Shown one piece after another: positions 1-5,588 of a stretch of 11,355 nt of DNA (positions are counted from its first letter, which is position 1; the number at the start of each line of letters is the position of its first letter). Under the pieces are notes generated by a model. The model made no database searches. It saw nothing but the letters and a program-made list of their open reading frames with translations, and was not told the origin of the DNA. Made by a program: the position numbers and the translations under genes. Location of the stretch: the NCBI GenBank assembly GCA_955652925.1, contig CATPCO010000041.1:1-11355 (forward strand). Reading direction: 5' to 3'. The stretch comes from an uncultured Xanthobacteraceae bacterium (GTDB lineage: Bacteria > Pseudomonadota > Alphaproteobacteria > Rhizobiales > Xanthobacteraceae).

Positions 1-21
1 CATGGCGGTTGTTGCGGCGGC

Positions 22-27
22 AAGGAG
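22..27 (+). promoter_or_regulatory. Shine-Dalgarno site that sets the cupin start
   Basis: AAGGAG lies five bases before a GTG at 33-35. This is the only strong ribosome-binding site near the beginning of the cupin frame. It favours the GTG over the two TTG codons at 9 and 12, which would place the site inside the coding sequence. Confidence 0.7.
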
Positions 28-32
28 CGCGC

Positions 33-401
33 GTGTTCAAAATTCTGCACCTGAACGAATGCCCGGTGAGCCCGATCGAATCCGGGCGCGGCGAGCAGAA
101 CAAGCTGATCAATGCCTCGCTTGGCACCGAGAAGGTGGATGTGCATCTCAATCGCCTGATGCCGCGAGGCCCGCCGGGCAAGCTTCACCATCACACCCAT
201 GCGGACAACGTCTATATCGTCAAGCGTGGCGAAGGCACCCTGACAGTCGAAGGAACCAGCTACGCGATCCGCGAGGATGACGTCGTCTACATTCCCGCCG
301 GCATGAAGCATTCGCTCAGCAACCACGGCGCCGAGCCGTTCGAAATCTTCGAGATCTACGCGCCGTCCGGAAAGCATTTCGATTTCGTGCTGCACGAGTA
401 A
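33..401 (+). CDS. Small single-domain cupin protein
   Basis: This is a 122-residue protein that is a single cupin (small beta-barrel) domain, a fold that usually binds one metal through conserved histidines. Motif 1 is seen around residues 49-66: a cluster H52-H53-H54-T-H56, then D58, Y61 and the turn KRGEG. In the classical motif a glutamate stands three residues before the YxV; here that place is taken by Asp58. Motif 2 is seen at 88-97, with P88, H93 and N97. The length is typical of stand-alone cupins. The start chosen is GTG at 33, because AAGGAG stands five bases before it. The stop codon overlaps the next gene's ATG (TAATG), so the two are very likely translated together. The substrate cannot be read from the sequence. 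It could be an isomerase, a dioxygenase or a ligand sensor serving the neighbouring dehydrogenase-like enzyme. Confidence 0.85.
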   Translation: MFKILHLNECPVSPIESGRGEQNKLINASLGTEKVDVHLNRLMPRGPPGKLHHHTHADNVYIVKRGEGTLTVEGTSYAIREDDVVYIPAGMKHSLSNHGAEPFEIFEIYAPSGKHFDFVLHE

Positions 402-1405
402 TGAGCGACCACAACGGCGTCCTGTTCGTTCCCTATCGCGAGACGCTCGCATTGTTGAGCGTCGAGGACGCGCTTGCCGTATGCGAAGAGGTGTATCTGA
501 TGCATGCGCGCGGGAGCGTGGTGCTGTCGAATCCGCCAAGCTTCAAGCTCGACGTGGCGGACGGCTTCAACAACCATTGGCATGTGAAGTCGGTCCTGCT
601 CAAGGACATCCCATCGACCGGCGTGCGGCTCTACAACTACTATGACGACGGCACGCGCAACACGGTAGGCGCGCTTTCGTGCACGCGCTACATCGCGCTC
701 TCCGATCCCAGGAGCGGCGAGCCGGTCGCCATTGTCGACGAGCACTGGAGCTACGCCATCCGCAGCGCCGCGGCGGCAACGATTGCCTGCAAGTGGCTGG
801 GGCCGCGCAACCCGAAAGTACTTGGCCTCGTGGGCGTGGGCACCATGGGCAGCAACACGCTGAGTTGCCTTCTTACCATGTACAAGTTCGAGGAGATCCG
901 CTGCACCTCGCGCCGTCCAGAAACGCGCGAGGCCTTTGCGCGGAAGTGGTCGAAGGAGCTTCGCATTCCCGTGCTTCCCAAGGAGACCATCGAGGAGGTC
1001 GTGCGCGGGGCCGACGTCGCCGTCGGCGGCACCACGTCAAACGAGGTGGTGAGCCGTGAGCCCTGGCTCAAACCGGGCTCTACCTTCATTTCACTCGCGC
1101 GCCGCGAGCTTGATCCGGCCGGCTGGTCGAAGCTCGACAAGGTGGTCATCGACAGCTGGGAATTCAACATGCTCCAGCGCGAGTTCAAGCGCATGGTCGA
1201 GATGGGGCAATTCTCGCGCGACGATCTTTATGCCGAGATAGCGGAGCTCGTCAGCGGGGCGAAGAAGGGCCGCGAACGCGCCGAAGAGCGCATTCTGATC
1301 CACACCACCGGCCTTGTTTCACAGGACGTGGCATTGGCCCACTTCCTATATCGGCGTGCGCTGGAAAAGGGCGTGGGAATATGGTTACCGGCCGCCCATC
1401 AGTGA
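401..1405 (+). CDS. Ornithine cyclodeaminase / mu-crystallin family protein
   Basis: This 334-residue protein has the full length of the ornithine cyclodeaminase/mu-crystallin family, whose members are NAD(P)-dependent cyclodeaminases, ketimine reductases or amino-acid dehydrogenases. The N-terminal substrate domain holds K63 (in WHVKSV) and R121 (in IRSAA), at the places of the family's substrate-binding lysine and arginine. A Rossmann dinucleotide loop, GVGTMG, is at 145-150. D251 in VIDSW matches the catalytic aspartate. The C-terminal family signature, TTGLVSQDVALAHFLYRRA, is at 302-320. All expected active-site residues are therefore present and the protein looks functional. It starts at ATG 401, overlapping the cupin stop by one base, so the pair forms a two-gene operon. 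The real substrate is unknown; most proteins of this family are not true ornithine cyclodeaminases. A cyclic imine or imino-acid reductase is a fair alternative. Confidence 0.9.
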   Translation: MSDHNGVLFVPYRETLALLSVEDALAVCEEVYLMHARGSVVLSNPPSFKLDVADGFNNHWHVKSVLLKDIPSTGVRLYNYYDDGTRNTVGALSCTRYIALSDPRSGEPVAIVDEHWSYAIRSAAAATIACKWLGPRNPKVLGLVGVGTMGSNTLSCLLTMYKFEEIRCTSRRPETREAFARKWSKELRIPVLPKETIEEVVRGADVAVGGTTSNEVVSREPWLKPGSTFISLARRELDPAGWSKLDKVVIDSWEFNMLQREFKRMVEMGQFSRDDLYAEIAELVSGAKKGRERAEERILIHTTGLVSQDVALAHFLYRRALEKGVGIWLPAAHQ

Positions 1406-1429
1406 TCGCGTCATTGCGGGACGTGCCCA

Positions 1430-1508
1430 CCGATCTCGGGTTTACCCGAGATCGGCCACTTCAAGTGCCTAAGTCGGCAACAACCGGCTTAGGCGGGCTC
1501 GAACCCGC
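1430..1508. repeat. Cluster of four consecutive stem-loops (intergenic palindromic element)
   Basis: Four hairpins follow one another without a gap. The first has a perfect 11-bp stem (1430-1440 with 1445-1455, loop TTTA). The second is GGC-CACTT pairing with AAGTGCC at about 1454-1469, with one bulge. The third is a 10-bp stem (1468-1477 with 1484-1493, one G-T pair, loop CAACAA). The fourth is GCGGG with CCCGC (1493-1497 with 1504-1508). No T-run follows, so this is not a typical intrinsic terminator. It resembles the interspersed palindromic elements common between genes of Bradyrhizobium-like bacteria. It may stabilise or end the cupin-cyclodeaminase transcript, or it may be a small structured RNA. 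Confidence 0.55.
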
Positions 1509-1567
1509 AATCCATAACCACGGACTTTGCTGGAACACAAAAATAGAGTACCGATATCAGCTCAAGC

Positions 1568-1610
1568 CAGGGGTCAGGACACAGTCCTGCCATAGCCCTG
1601 CTGTTTGTTT
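1568..1610 (+). terminator. Terminator-like hairpin followed by T-rich tail
   Basis: An inner 6-bp stem, CAGGAC with GTCCTG (1575-1580 and 1584-1589, loop ACA), sits inside a further CAGGG/CCCTG pairing (1568-1572 and 1596-1600). The T-rich stretch CTGTTTGTTT follows immediately. The arrangement fits a weak Rho-independent terminator for transcripts coming from the cyclodeaminase gene. It is only about 30 bases before the next gene's start, so it could equally be a leader structure of that gene. Confidence 0.35.
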
Positions 1611-1633
1611 CGGTCGCGCGGGGGCGCTCGAAA

Positions 1634-1637
1634 GGAG
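1634..1637 (+). promoter_or_regulatory. Shine-Dalgarno GGAG before a TTG start
   Basis: GGAG, preceded by AAA, stands six bases before TTG at 1644-1646. It decides the start of the following gene, which has no suitably placed ATG or GTG near its N-terminus. Confidence 0.6.
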
Positions 1638-1643
1638 ACGAGC

Positions 1644-2315
1644 TTGTACTCGCGTCTGCGTTTTCTCACCTCCACCTGCCTCATTGCATTCGGAACCGTC
1701 GTTGTCGCGGGCGCCGTCGGTGTGCTGCCGGCGTTGATCGAGCGGCTCTCGGTAGTTGAAGTCTCACCGTCATGCACAGGCGAGATTCAATTGCCCTGGG
1801 GCCGCACCTGCTCCTCACAACCCGATACCCCCTCCGTTGCTGCGCGCTATCCCGGAAGGGATGTGCAGGTTGCGGATCATCCCGACCTCGATCAGGTGGC
1901 GACCGTCGAGCCGCCGCAGTCCAGCCAGAATACCGTTTCGGCTCCGATCGAATTCACGCAGCCGCGTTCCGCAGTCGCACCGGTGCAGCAGCTCGCCAGC
2001 GCGCCGCCTGGCATGGAAGAAGCCCCGCAGGCAACGCCAACCGCGCAAGCCCCGACCGTTGCCCCGTCCGCGCAAGCCGCGCCCATTGCGCCGTTGGTCA
2101 AACCGAAACCACGCTCTGTGAAGAAAGTGGCCCGGCGGGAGCCGAGCAGCGAGCGGCGGCGGGATGAAGCCTTGAGCACGGTGCGGCGCTTCGGCGGCAA
2201 CAACGTGCGCGAAATTCCGGTTGACGCCTATGCCGCTGACGGCGCCCCGCGCCGCGTCATCATCATCCGGCCCACCTCCATTCAGGACGTGTATTATTAT
2301 TACGGCAGACGGTAG
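1644..2315 (+). CDS. Hypothetical membrane-anchored Pro/Ala-rich protein
   Basis: The family is not recognised. The 223-residue protein starts with a short basic stretch followed by a hydrophobic segment at about residues 7-32 (rich in Val, Ala, Gly and Leu), which is a membrane anchor or an uncleaved signal sequence. There is a Cys at 44 and another about fifteen residues later, possibly a periplasmic disulfide. The middle is low-complexity, rich in Pro, Ala, Gln and Thr, and probably disordered. A basic stretch (KPKPRSVKKVARREPSSERRR) follows. The end is a compact, conserved-looking tail with IIIRPTS and a run of four tyrosines before GRR. TTG 1644 is chosen as the start for its Shine-Dalgarno site. 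The layout suggests an inner-membrane protein with a periplasmic linker and a small C-terminal module. Nothing links it to the catabolic neighbours, and it probably has its own transcript. Confidence 0.65.
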   Translation: MYSRLRFLTSTCLIAFGTVVVAGAVGVLPALIERLSVVEVSPSCTGEIQLPWGRTCSSQPDTPSVAARYPGRDVQVADHPDLDQVATVEPPQSSQNTVSAPIEFTQPRSAVAPVQQLASAPPGMEEAPQATPTAQAPTVAPSAQAAPIAPLVKPKPRSVKKVARREPSSERRRDEALSTVRRFGGNNVREIPVDAYAADGAPRRVIIIRPTSIQDVYYYYGRR

Positions 2316-2326
2316 GCTGATGTAGG

Positions 2327-2361
2327 GTGCGCAAAGCCGCGCTTTTGCGCGGCGTGCGCAC
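2327..2361. terminator. GC-rich hairpin downstream of the hypothetical gene
   Basis: A perfect 7-bp stem, GCCGCGC with GCGCGGC (2336-2342 and 2347-2353, loop TTTT), is extended by GTGCGC/GCGCAC (2327-2332 and 2356-2361) across a small internal loop. It begins twelve bases after the stop codon of the plus-strand gene and lies between convergent genes. It could therefore end transcription from both sides, although no clear T-run follows on either strand. Confidence 0.45.
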
Positions 2362-2394
2362 GCGTGCAAATTCTTCTGCTTGTACTAAATTCGC

Positions 2395-2500
2395 GTGGGC
2401 ACGGAGCGCGCACTCAAGCATCGCGAGTGACAGACACTCGGCCGCAGTCAAGCTTGCGCAGACTGCGTAAACTTGTCTGCGATGCGCGCCCTTTGCCCAC
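2395..2500. repeat. Branched inverted-repeat element
   Basis: Outer arms GTGGGCACGGAGCGCGC (2395-2411) and GCGCGCCCTTTGCCCAC (2484-2500) pair at 14 of 17 positions. They enclose two further hairpins: CGAGTG/CACTCG (2424-2429 with 2435-2440) and CGCAGTC/GACTGCG (2443-2449 with 2461-2467). The right arm, extended to 2505, also matches 2322-2336 in inverted orientation at 14 of 15 positions. The GTGGGCA..TGCCCAC type of arm is common in interspersed palindromes of Bradyrhizobium-like genomes (from memory). It ends next to the stop codon of the Rieske oxygenase, so it may protect or end that transcript. Confidence 0.5.
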
Positions 2501-2501
2501 C

Positions 2502-3545
2502 CTACTCGGCCGCGACTTGCTTTGCAGCTACCTGCTCCTCCGCATAAAGCCGGTCGAGGACACGGCGGGCCTGTATGACACCGGCATCGGCGTTGATGTC
2601 CGTCTGCGGCGGATCGGCAATTGCGTCGAGATTGCGTTGCTGCGCTTCGAACACCTCGACATCCTGCAGGAACGCGGTGCGGATCTGCTCGATGATCATG
2701 TCCGTCGTCCGCGGGTTGTTGACGTCCCAATTGTGCGCCTGCCCCCAGAAATAATGGCTGGTGGCCTCGGTTTCCGGCGTTATGGCATTGAGATTGCGCA
2801 TGCCAATGCCGCCGACGCGCCGTCCTTCGGGCGCGCCGGTGCCGGTCGGCGTTGCGCCCACGTCGAGCCGCAAAAACGCGGGTGGCCCGAAATCGATGAT
2901 CTGCCAGCGATCGACATTGCCGGTAAAGCCGCCGGCCTTCACGAACGTGGGCGGCGCCGGCGCATCGATGATCCAGCGGGTGACGACCACACCATCCTGC
3001 GAGCGCTGCACCTTGACGTTTGCCTGGTCGACCAGCGCCGCATTGCCGATGGTCGTGTCGTGCACGAAGGCAAGGTGAGTGAGGTCGAGCAGGTTGTCGA
3101 CAATGAGCTGCCAGTTCGATTTGACGTGGAGATACTCGCCCTTGGCGCCCCAGGCCGGATCATCGAACCAGTGAAAGTCGGGAATCGTCCGCGGATCGGC
3201 AAGCGCGGGGTCGCCCATCCAGATCCATAGCCAGTGATAGCGCTCAGCCACCGGATAGCTCTTGACCCGGGCCGAGCGCGGGATCGTCTCCTGTCCCGGC
3301 ACGCGCACGCAGGTCCCCGTGCGGTCGTAGCGCAGGCCGTGATAATGGCATTGCAGCGTGTCGCCAACGAGCTTGCCCATGGAGAGCGGCAGATGGCGGT
3401 GGGCACAACGGTCCTCGAGCGCAACCGGCGTTGCATCCTCCAGACGATAGAGCACGACCGGCTCGCCCAGAAGGAGCCGGCGCATCGGCCGCGCGCTGAC
3501 CTCATGATCATAAGCGGCGACATACCAGTAATTTCTAAGAAACAT
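2502..3545 (-). CDS. Rieske mononuclear non-heme iron oxygenase, VanA-like
   Basis: This 347-residue protein is the size of the vanillate O-demethylase/toluenesulfonate monooxygenase oxygenase subunits. These enzymes use O2 and electrons from a separate reductase to hydroxylate or demethylate aromatic substrates in the cytoplasm. The Rieske [2Fe-2S] ligands are C47-x-H49 and C66-x2-H69. The catalytic domain shows the iron site N151-x2-D154-x2-H157-x4-H162, with D295 in LQDVEVFE as the likely third ligand. D154 is at the place of the aspartate that carries electrons between subunits. All key residues are present. It starts at ATG 3545 with a weak GGAA upstream. It stands alone on this strand and no ferredoxin or flavin reductase is in the window, so the partner must be encoded elsewhere. 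The substrate is not deducible; a methoxylated or N-heteroaromatic acid is an open guess. Confidence 0.92.
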   Translation of the reverse strand: MFLRNYWYVAAYDHEVSARPMRRLLLGEPVVLYRLEDATPVALEDRCAHRHLPLSMGKLVGDTLQCHYHGLRYDRTGTCVRVPGQETIPRSARVKSYPVAERYHWLWIWMGDPALADPRTIPDFHWFDDPAWGAKGEYLHVKSNWQLIVDNLLDLTHLAFVHDTTIGNAALVDQANVKVQRSQDGVVVTRWIIDAPAPPTFVKAGGFTGNVDRWQIIDFGPPAFLRLDVGATPTGTGAPEGRRVGGIGMRNLNAITPETEATSHYFWGQAHNWDVNNPRTTDMIIEQIRTAFLQDVEVFEAQQRNLDAIADPPQTDINADAGVIQARRVLDRLYAEEQVAAKQVAAE

Positions 3546-3580
3546 GACGGCGTTTCCGAGTTCTTGGGGTGGTCGTTGTT

Positions 3581-3600
3581 CTGCGTAGTTCTGCGTAGTT
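3581..3600. repeat. Tandem duplication of a 10-bp unit
   Basis: CTGCGTAGTT occurs twice in direct succession at the left edge of the first palindromic unit. It looks like a local duplication at the boundary of the inserted repeat. Confidence 0.7.
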
Positions 3601-3667
3601 GGGTCGAGTTCTTCACGAGACCCAACACTCGCGTTGGGTCTCGCAAGCCGCTCGACCCAACCTACAT
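3592..3667. repeat. GTTGGGTCGAG double-hairpin repeat, copy 1
   Basis: Outer arms GTTGGGTCGAG (3598-3608) and CTCGACCCAAC (3651-3661) pair perfectly. Inside them CGAGACCCAAC (3616-3626) and GTTGGGTCTCG (3633-3643) pair perfectly over 11 bp with a six-base loop. The same arrangement recurs at 3881-3955 with a few substitutions and single-base indels. This is a mobile or amplified intergenic palindrome of unknown mechanism. Confidence 0.8.
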
Positions 3668-3711
3668 CCCAGCGCTATTTCTTTCAATGCAATGATGACC
3701 GCCGGATTCCC

Positions 3712-3843
3712 GTAGCCCGGATGAGCGCAGCGAAATCCGGGGCTGATCCCGCATGTCGCCCGTCTCCGCCAAAGCTTCGACGGACTAATGTGAGTGAGGC
3801 CGCCGAAGCCTTGGCGAAGGCGGCTTGCGCTCATGCGGGCTAC
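3712..3843 (+). repeat. 132-bp MITE-like element, copy 1
   Basis: The element begins GTAGCCCGGATGAGCGC and ends with the inverse of GTAGCCCGCATGAGCGC, giving 17-bp terminal inverted repeats that match at 16 positions. Internally CCCGGAT/ATCCGGG (3716-3722 and 3735-3741) and GCCGCC/GGCGGC form hairpins. An inverted copy of equal length lies at 7518-7649, with 127 of 132 positions identical by hand alignment. There is no transposase and no obvious target-site duplication. It is flanked on both sides by copies of the GTTGGGTCGAG palindrome, so the whole 3592-3955 block is repeat DNA without a gene. Short reading frames inside it are by-products of the repeat. Confidence 0.85.
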
Positions 3844-3860
3844 GAAACTCGCAAAACGTG

Positions 3861-3898
3861 CTCGAACCAACCTACGTTTCTGCGTAGGTTGGGTCGAG
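3861..3898. repeat. Extra half-unit forming a hairpin with copy 2
   Basis: CTCGAACCAACCTACG (3861-3876) is the right arm of another GTTGGGTCGAG unit with one substitution. It pairs with CGTAGGTTGGGTCGAG (3883-3898), the left arm of copy 2, at 15 of 16 positions around a six-base loop. This suggests that a third copy was truncated or that units were exchanged. Confidence 0.65.
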
Positions 3899-3955
3899 TT
3901 CTTTACGAGACCCAACATCACGTTGGGTCTCGCAAGCGCTCGACCCAACCTACAT
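3881..3955. repeat. GTTGGGTCGAG double-hairpin repeat, copy 2
   Basis: Outer arms GTAGGTTGGGTCGAG (3884-3898) and CTCGACCCAACCTAC (3939-3953) pair perfectly over 15 bp. Inner arms CGAGACCCAAC (3906-3916) and GTTGGGTCTCG (3922-3932) pair over 11 bp. The unit ends only a few bases after the stop codon of the minus-strand hydrolase and could serve as the terminator of that operon. Confidence 0.8.
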
Positions 3956-3957
3956 TC

Positions 3958-4791
3958 CTACGTTTCAATCAGCTCGCGCAGCGCGGCGGTGATGGCTCCG
4001 TCGGGCCGACGAATTTCGTCGAGAATGGAAAAATGGTGGCGTCTTGGAAGGACGGTCAGTTGCACCGGCAGGCGGCGTTCGCGGGCGGCTTCGGCGTAGC
4101 TCGCGGACTGGCGTTTGAGCTCGGGCAATTCGTTCCCTCCCACGAACATCCGCAGCGGAGGACTGCGATCACCCACGAAGCGCAGCGGGCTCAGCGTCTC
4201 CACCTCGAACGGATCGAGCGCGAGCTTTTCGTTGAGATAGTTGAGCGCAATGGGCTCAAGATCAAAAATTCCGCTGATGGGAATGCCGCCGCAAACGGTG
4301 GGACGCCGCGCGGCCATGGCGGTGAGATGTCCGCCCGCTGACCAGCCTCCGGCAAACACCCGATCCCGAGCAAAACCGAAATCGTCCGCGTGCTCCGATA
4401 AAAAACTCAGCCCCTGCTCGATCTCCTGCACGATTTCGGTCAAACGTGCGTCGGGAGCGAGCGTGTAGCCGACGGTTGCGACGTCAATACCGTGCGGCAG
4501 CGGCCCGTCGGCGACGAAGGCAAACATCTCCTTGTCGTTGCGCTGCCAGTAGCCGCCATGAATGAACACGAACAACGGCGGCCGTTGGGCACCTGACGGA
4601 AAATAGTCGATGCGCTCCCGCGGCCGCTTGCCATACGGCACATCGAGCCGAGCATGCGCTCCCGATCGCACCGCTGCGCTGCGGGCGCGCCAACGATCCA
4701 GCCATTGCGGGCTGTCCGCCACGGCCGCGCTGTTGTTGTAGGCCGCATCGAGCGCCGGGCGATCCATGCCGCGGTAGATTGCATCCCCCAT
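3958..4791 (-). CDS. Alpha/beta hydrolase, arylformamidase (kynurenine formamidase)-like
   Basis: This is a cytoplasmic serine hydrolase of about 277 residues. Numbered from ATG 4791, it shows the oxyanion-hole motif HGGYWQ at 78-83, the nucleophile elbow G-W-S-A-G-G with Ser151, and a C-terminal HHF whose second His (253) is the likely base. GGNELPELKRQS at about 218-229 is at the usual place of the acidic triad member. The HGGYW plus RQS pattern is that of arylformamidase-like esterases, which split N-formyl or other amide and ester bonds. No signal peptide is seen. The start is ATG 4791, which overlaps the ATPase stop by one base (TGATG); a GTG one codon earlier is possible. It is the last gene of the importer operon, so it probably acts on the imported compound or its first product. 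The true substrate is unknown, and a general esterase is the main alternative. Confidence 0.85.
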   Translation of the reverse strand: MGDAIYRGMDRPALDAAYNNSAAVADSPQWLDRWRARSAAVRSGAHARLDVPYGKRPRERIDYFPSGAQRPPLFVFIHGGYWQRNDKEMFAFVADGPLPHGIDVATVGYTLAPDARLTEIVQEIEQGLSFLSEHADDFGFARDRVFAGGWSAGGHLTAMAARRPTVCGGIPISGIFDLEPIALNYLNEKLALDPFEVETLSPLRFVGDRSPPLRMFVGGNELPELKRQSASYAEAARERRLPVQLTVLPRRHHFSILDEIRRPDGAITAALRELIET

Positions 4792-5588
4792 CACGCCACG
4801 CCTGCGGCCGCCAAGTCGCGCGGCATCATGTGGCTTGTGAGCCGGCGCGCGAGATCGCGCCGCACCGCGTTGAATTCCGGCGAGGCCACGTCGCGCGGGC
4901 GCGGCAACTCGACGTCGATGTCGCTTGCGATGCGACCGGGCCCGGCGCTCATGACGAGAACACGATCGGCAAGCAGGGCGGCCTCCTCGACCGAATGGGT
5001 CACGAACAGGATGGTGACGGGGCTGCGCGACCAGATTTGCAAAAGCTCGCGCTGGAGCTGCTCGCGCGTGAGCGCATCGAGGGCGCCGAAAGGCTCATCC
5101 ATGAGCAGAATGCTCGCGTCATTCGCGAGCACGCGCGCGATGGCGACGCGCTGCTTCATACCGCCGGACAGCTGGCTCGGATAGCGATCGGCGAAGCGTT
5201 CGAGCCCCACGAGCTTGACGAACTCGCCTGCAATGCGATCGACCTCGCCGCGCGGCAGTTGCCGCTGGCGTGGTCCGAAGGCGACGTTTTCCAGGACCGT
5301 CATCCAGGGGAACAGGGCGTAATCCTGGAATACCATGCCGCGGTCGCTGCCCGGCCCGGTGATCGGCTTACCGTCGACCAGAACCTCGCCGCTGGTCGGC
5401 TCCTCGAAGCCGGCAACGATGCGCAGCATGGTCGACTTTCCGCAGCCCGACGCGCCGATGAGGCACACGAATTCGCGTTGCCGGATGGCGGTATCAATGC
5501 GCGCGAGCGCCTCGATGTCACCGTCAGCGACGGGAAATCGCTTGGTGACACCCCGGATCACGACTTGGAGCGGTTTACTTTCAGGCAT
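4791..5588 (-). CDS. ABC transporter ATP-binding protein, NitT/TauT (SsuB/TauB) type
   Basis: This 265-residue ATPase drives import through the adjacent permease from the cytoplasmic face of the inner membrane. It has Walker A GASGCGKST at 45-53, Q-loop Q88, the signature LSGGMKQR at 140-147, Walker B ILLMDEP at 160-166, the D-loop ALDA and the switch H198. All are intact. The sequence MVFQDYALFPWMTVLENV is typical of the nitrate/sulfonate/taurine importer ATPases. The start is ATG 5588, which overlaps the permease stop by eight bases (ATGCCTGA). The longer frame up to 5633 adds unlike residues inside the permease and is rejected. Its own stop overlaps the hydrolase start, which argues for one tightly coupled transcript. 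Confidence 0.93.
   Translation of the reverse strand: MPESKPLQVVIRGVTKRFPVADGDIEALARIDTAIRQREFVCLIGASGCGKSTMLRIVAGFEEPTSGEVLVDGKPITGPGSDRGMVFQDYALFPWMTVLENVAFGPRQRQLPRGEVDRIAGEFVKLVGLERFADRYPSQLSGGMKQRVAIARVLANDASILLMDEPFGALDALTREQLQRELLQIWSRSPVTILFVTHSVEEAALLADRVLVMSAGPGRIASDIDVELPRPRDVASPEFNAVRRDLARRLTSHMMPRDLAAAGVA

Noticed and set aside
9..32. Earlier TTG starts of the cupin frame
   Set aside because: The Shine-Dalgarno AAGGAG lies inside this stretch and is correctly spaced for GTG 33.
1..280. Open frame from ATG 2 and the tail of a possible upstream gene
   Set aside because: The frame is a shadow of the cupin gene, low in recognisable structure. Another frame stays open from the left edge to a TGA at 52-54, but too little is visible to claim the end of a preceding gene.
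1493..1508. tRNA T-arm look-alike (GCGGG-CTCGAA-CCCGC)
   Set aside because: No acceptor stem, anticodon arm or D-arm could be built around it on either strand; it is better explained as the fourth hairpin of the stem-loop cluster.
2364..3230. Long plus-strand frame opposite the Rieske oxygenase
   Set aside because: The minus-strand frame carries the complete Rieske and iron-site motifs; the plus-strand frame has none and arises from the high GC content. The same holds for the plus-strand frames opposite the ATPase (4779-5624) and the binding protein (6421-7509).
3704..3851. Target-site duplication flanking the 132-bp element
   Set aside because: The bases just outside both copies were compared and no matching direct repeat was found, so insertion by a duplicating transposase is not shown.
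3613..3948. Short reading frames across the repeat island on both strands
   Set aside because: They translate repeat DNA, and the same peptide stretch reappears at the inverted copy near 7518-7649. They have no ribosome-binding site or domain, so they are by-products.
3581..3955. CRISPR array
   Set aside because: Repeats are palindromic units of unequal spacing with no series of short direct repeats and unique spacers, and no cas gene is present.
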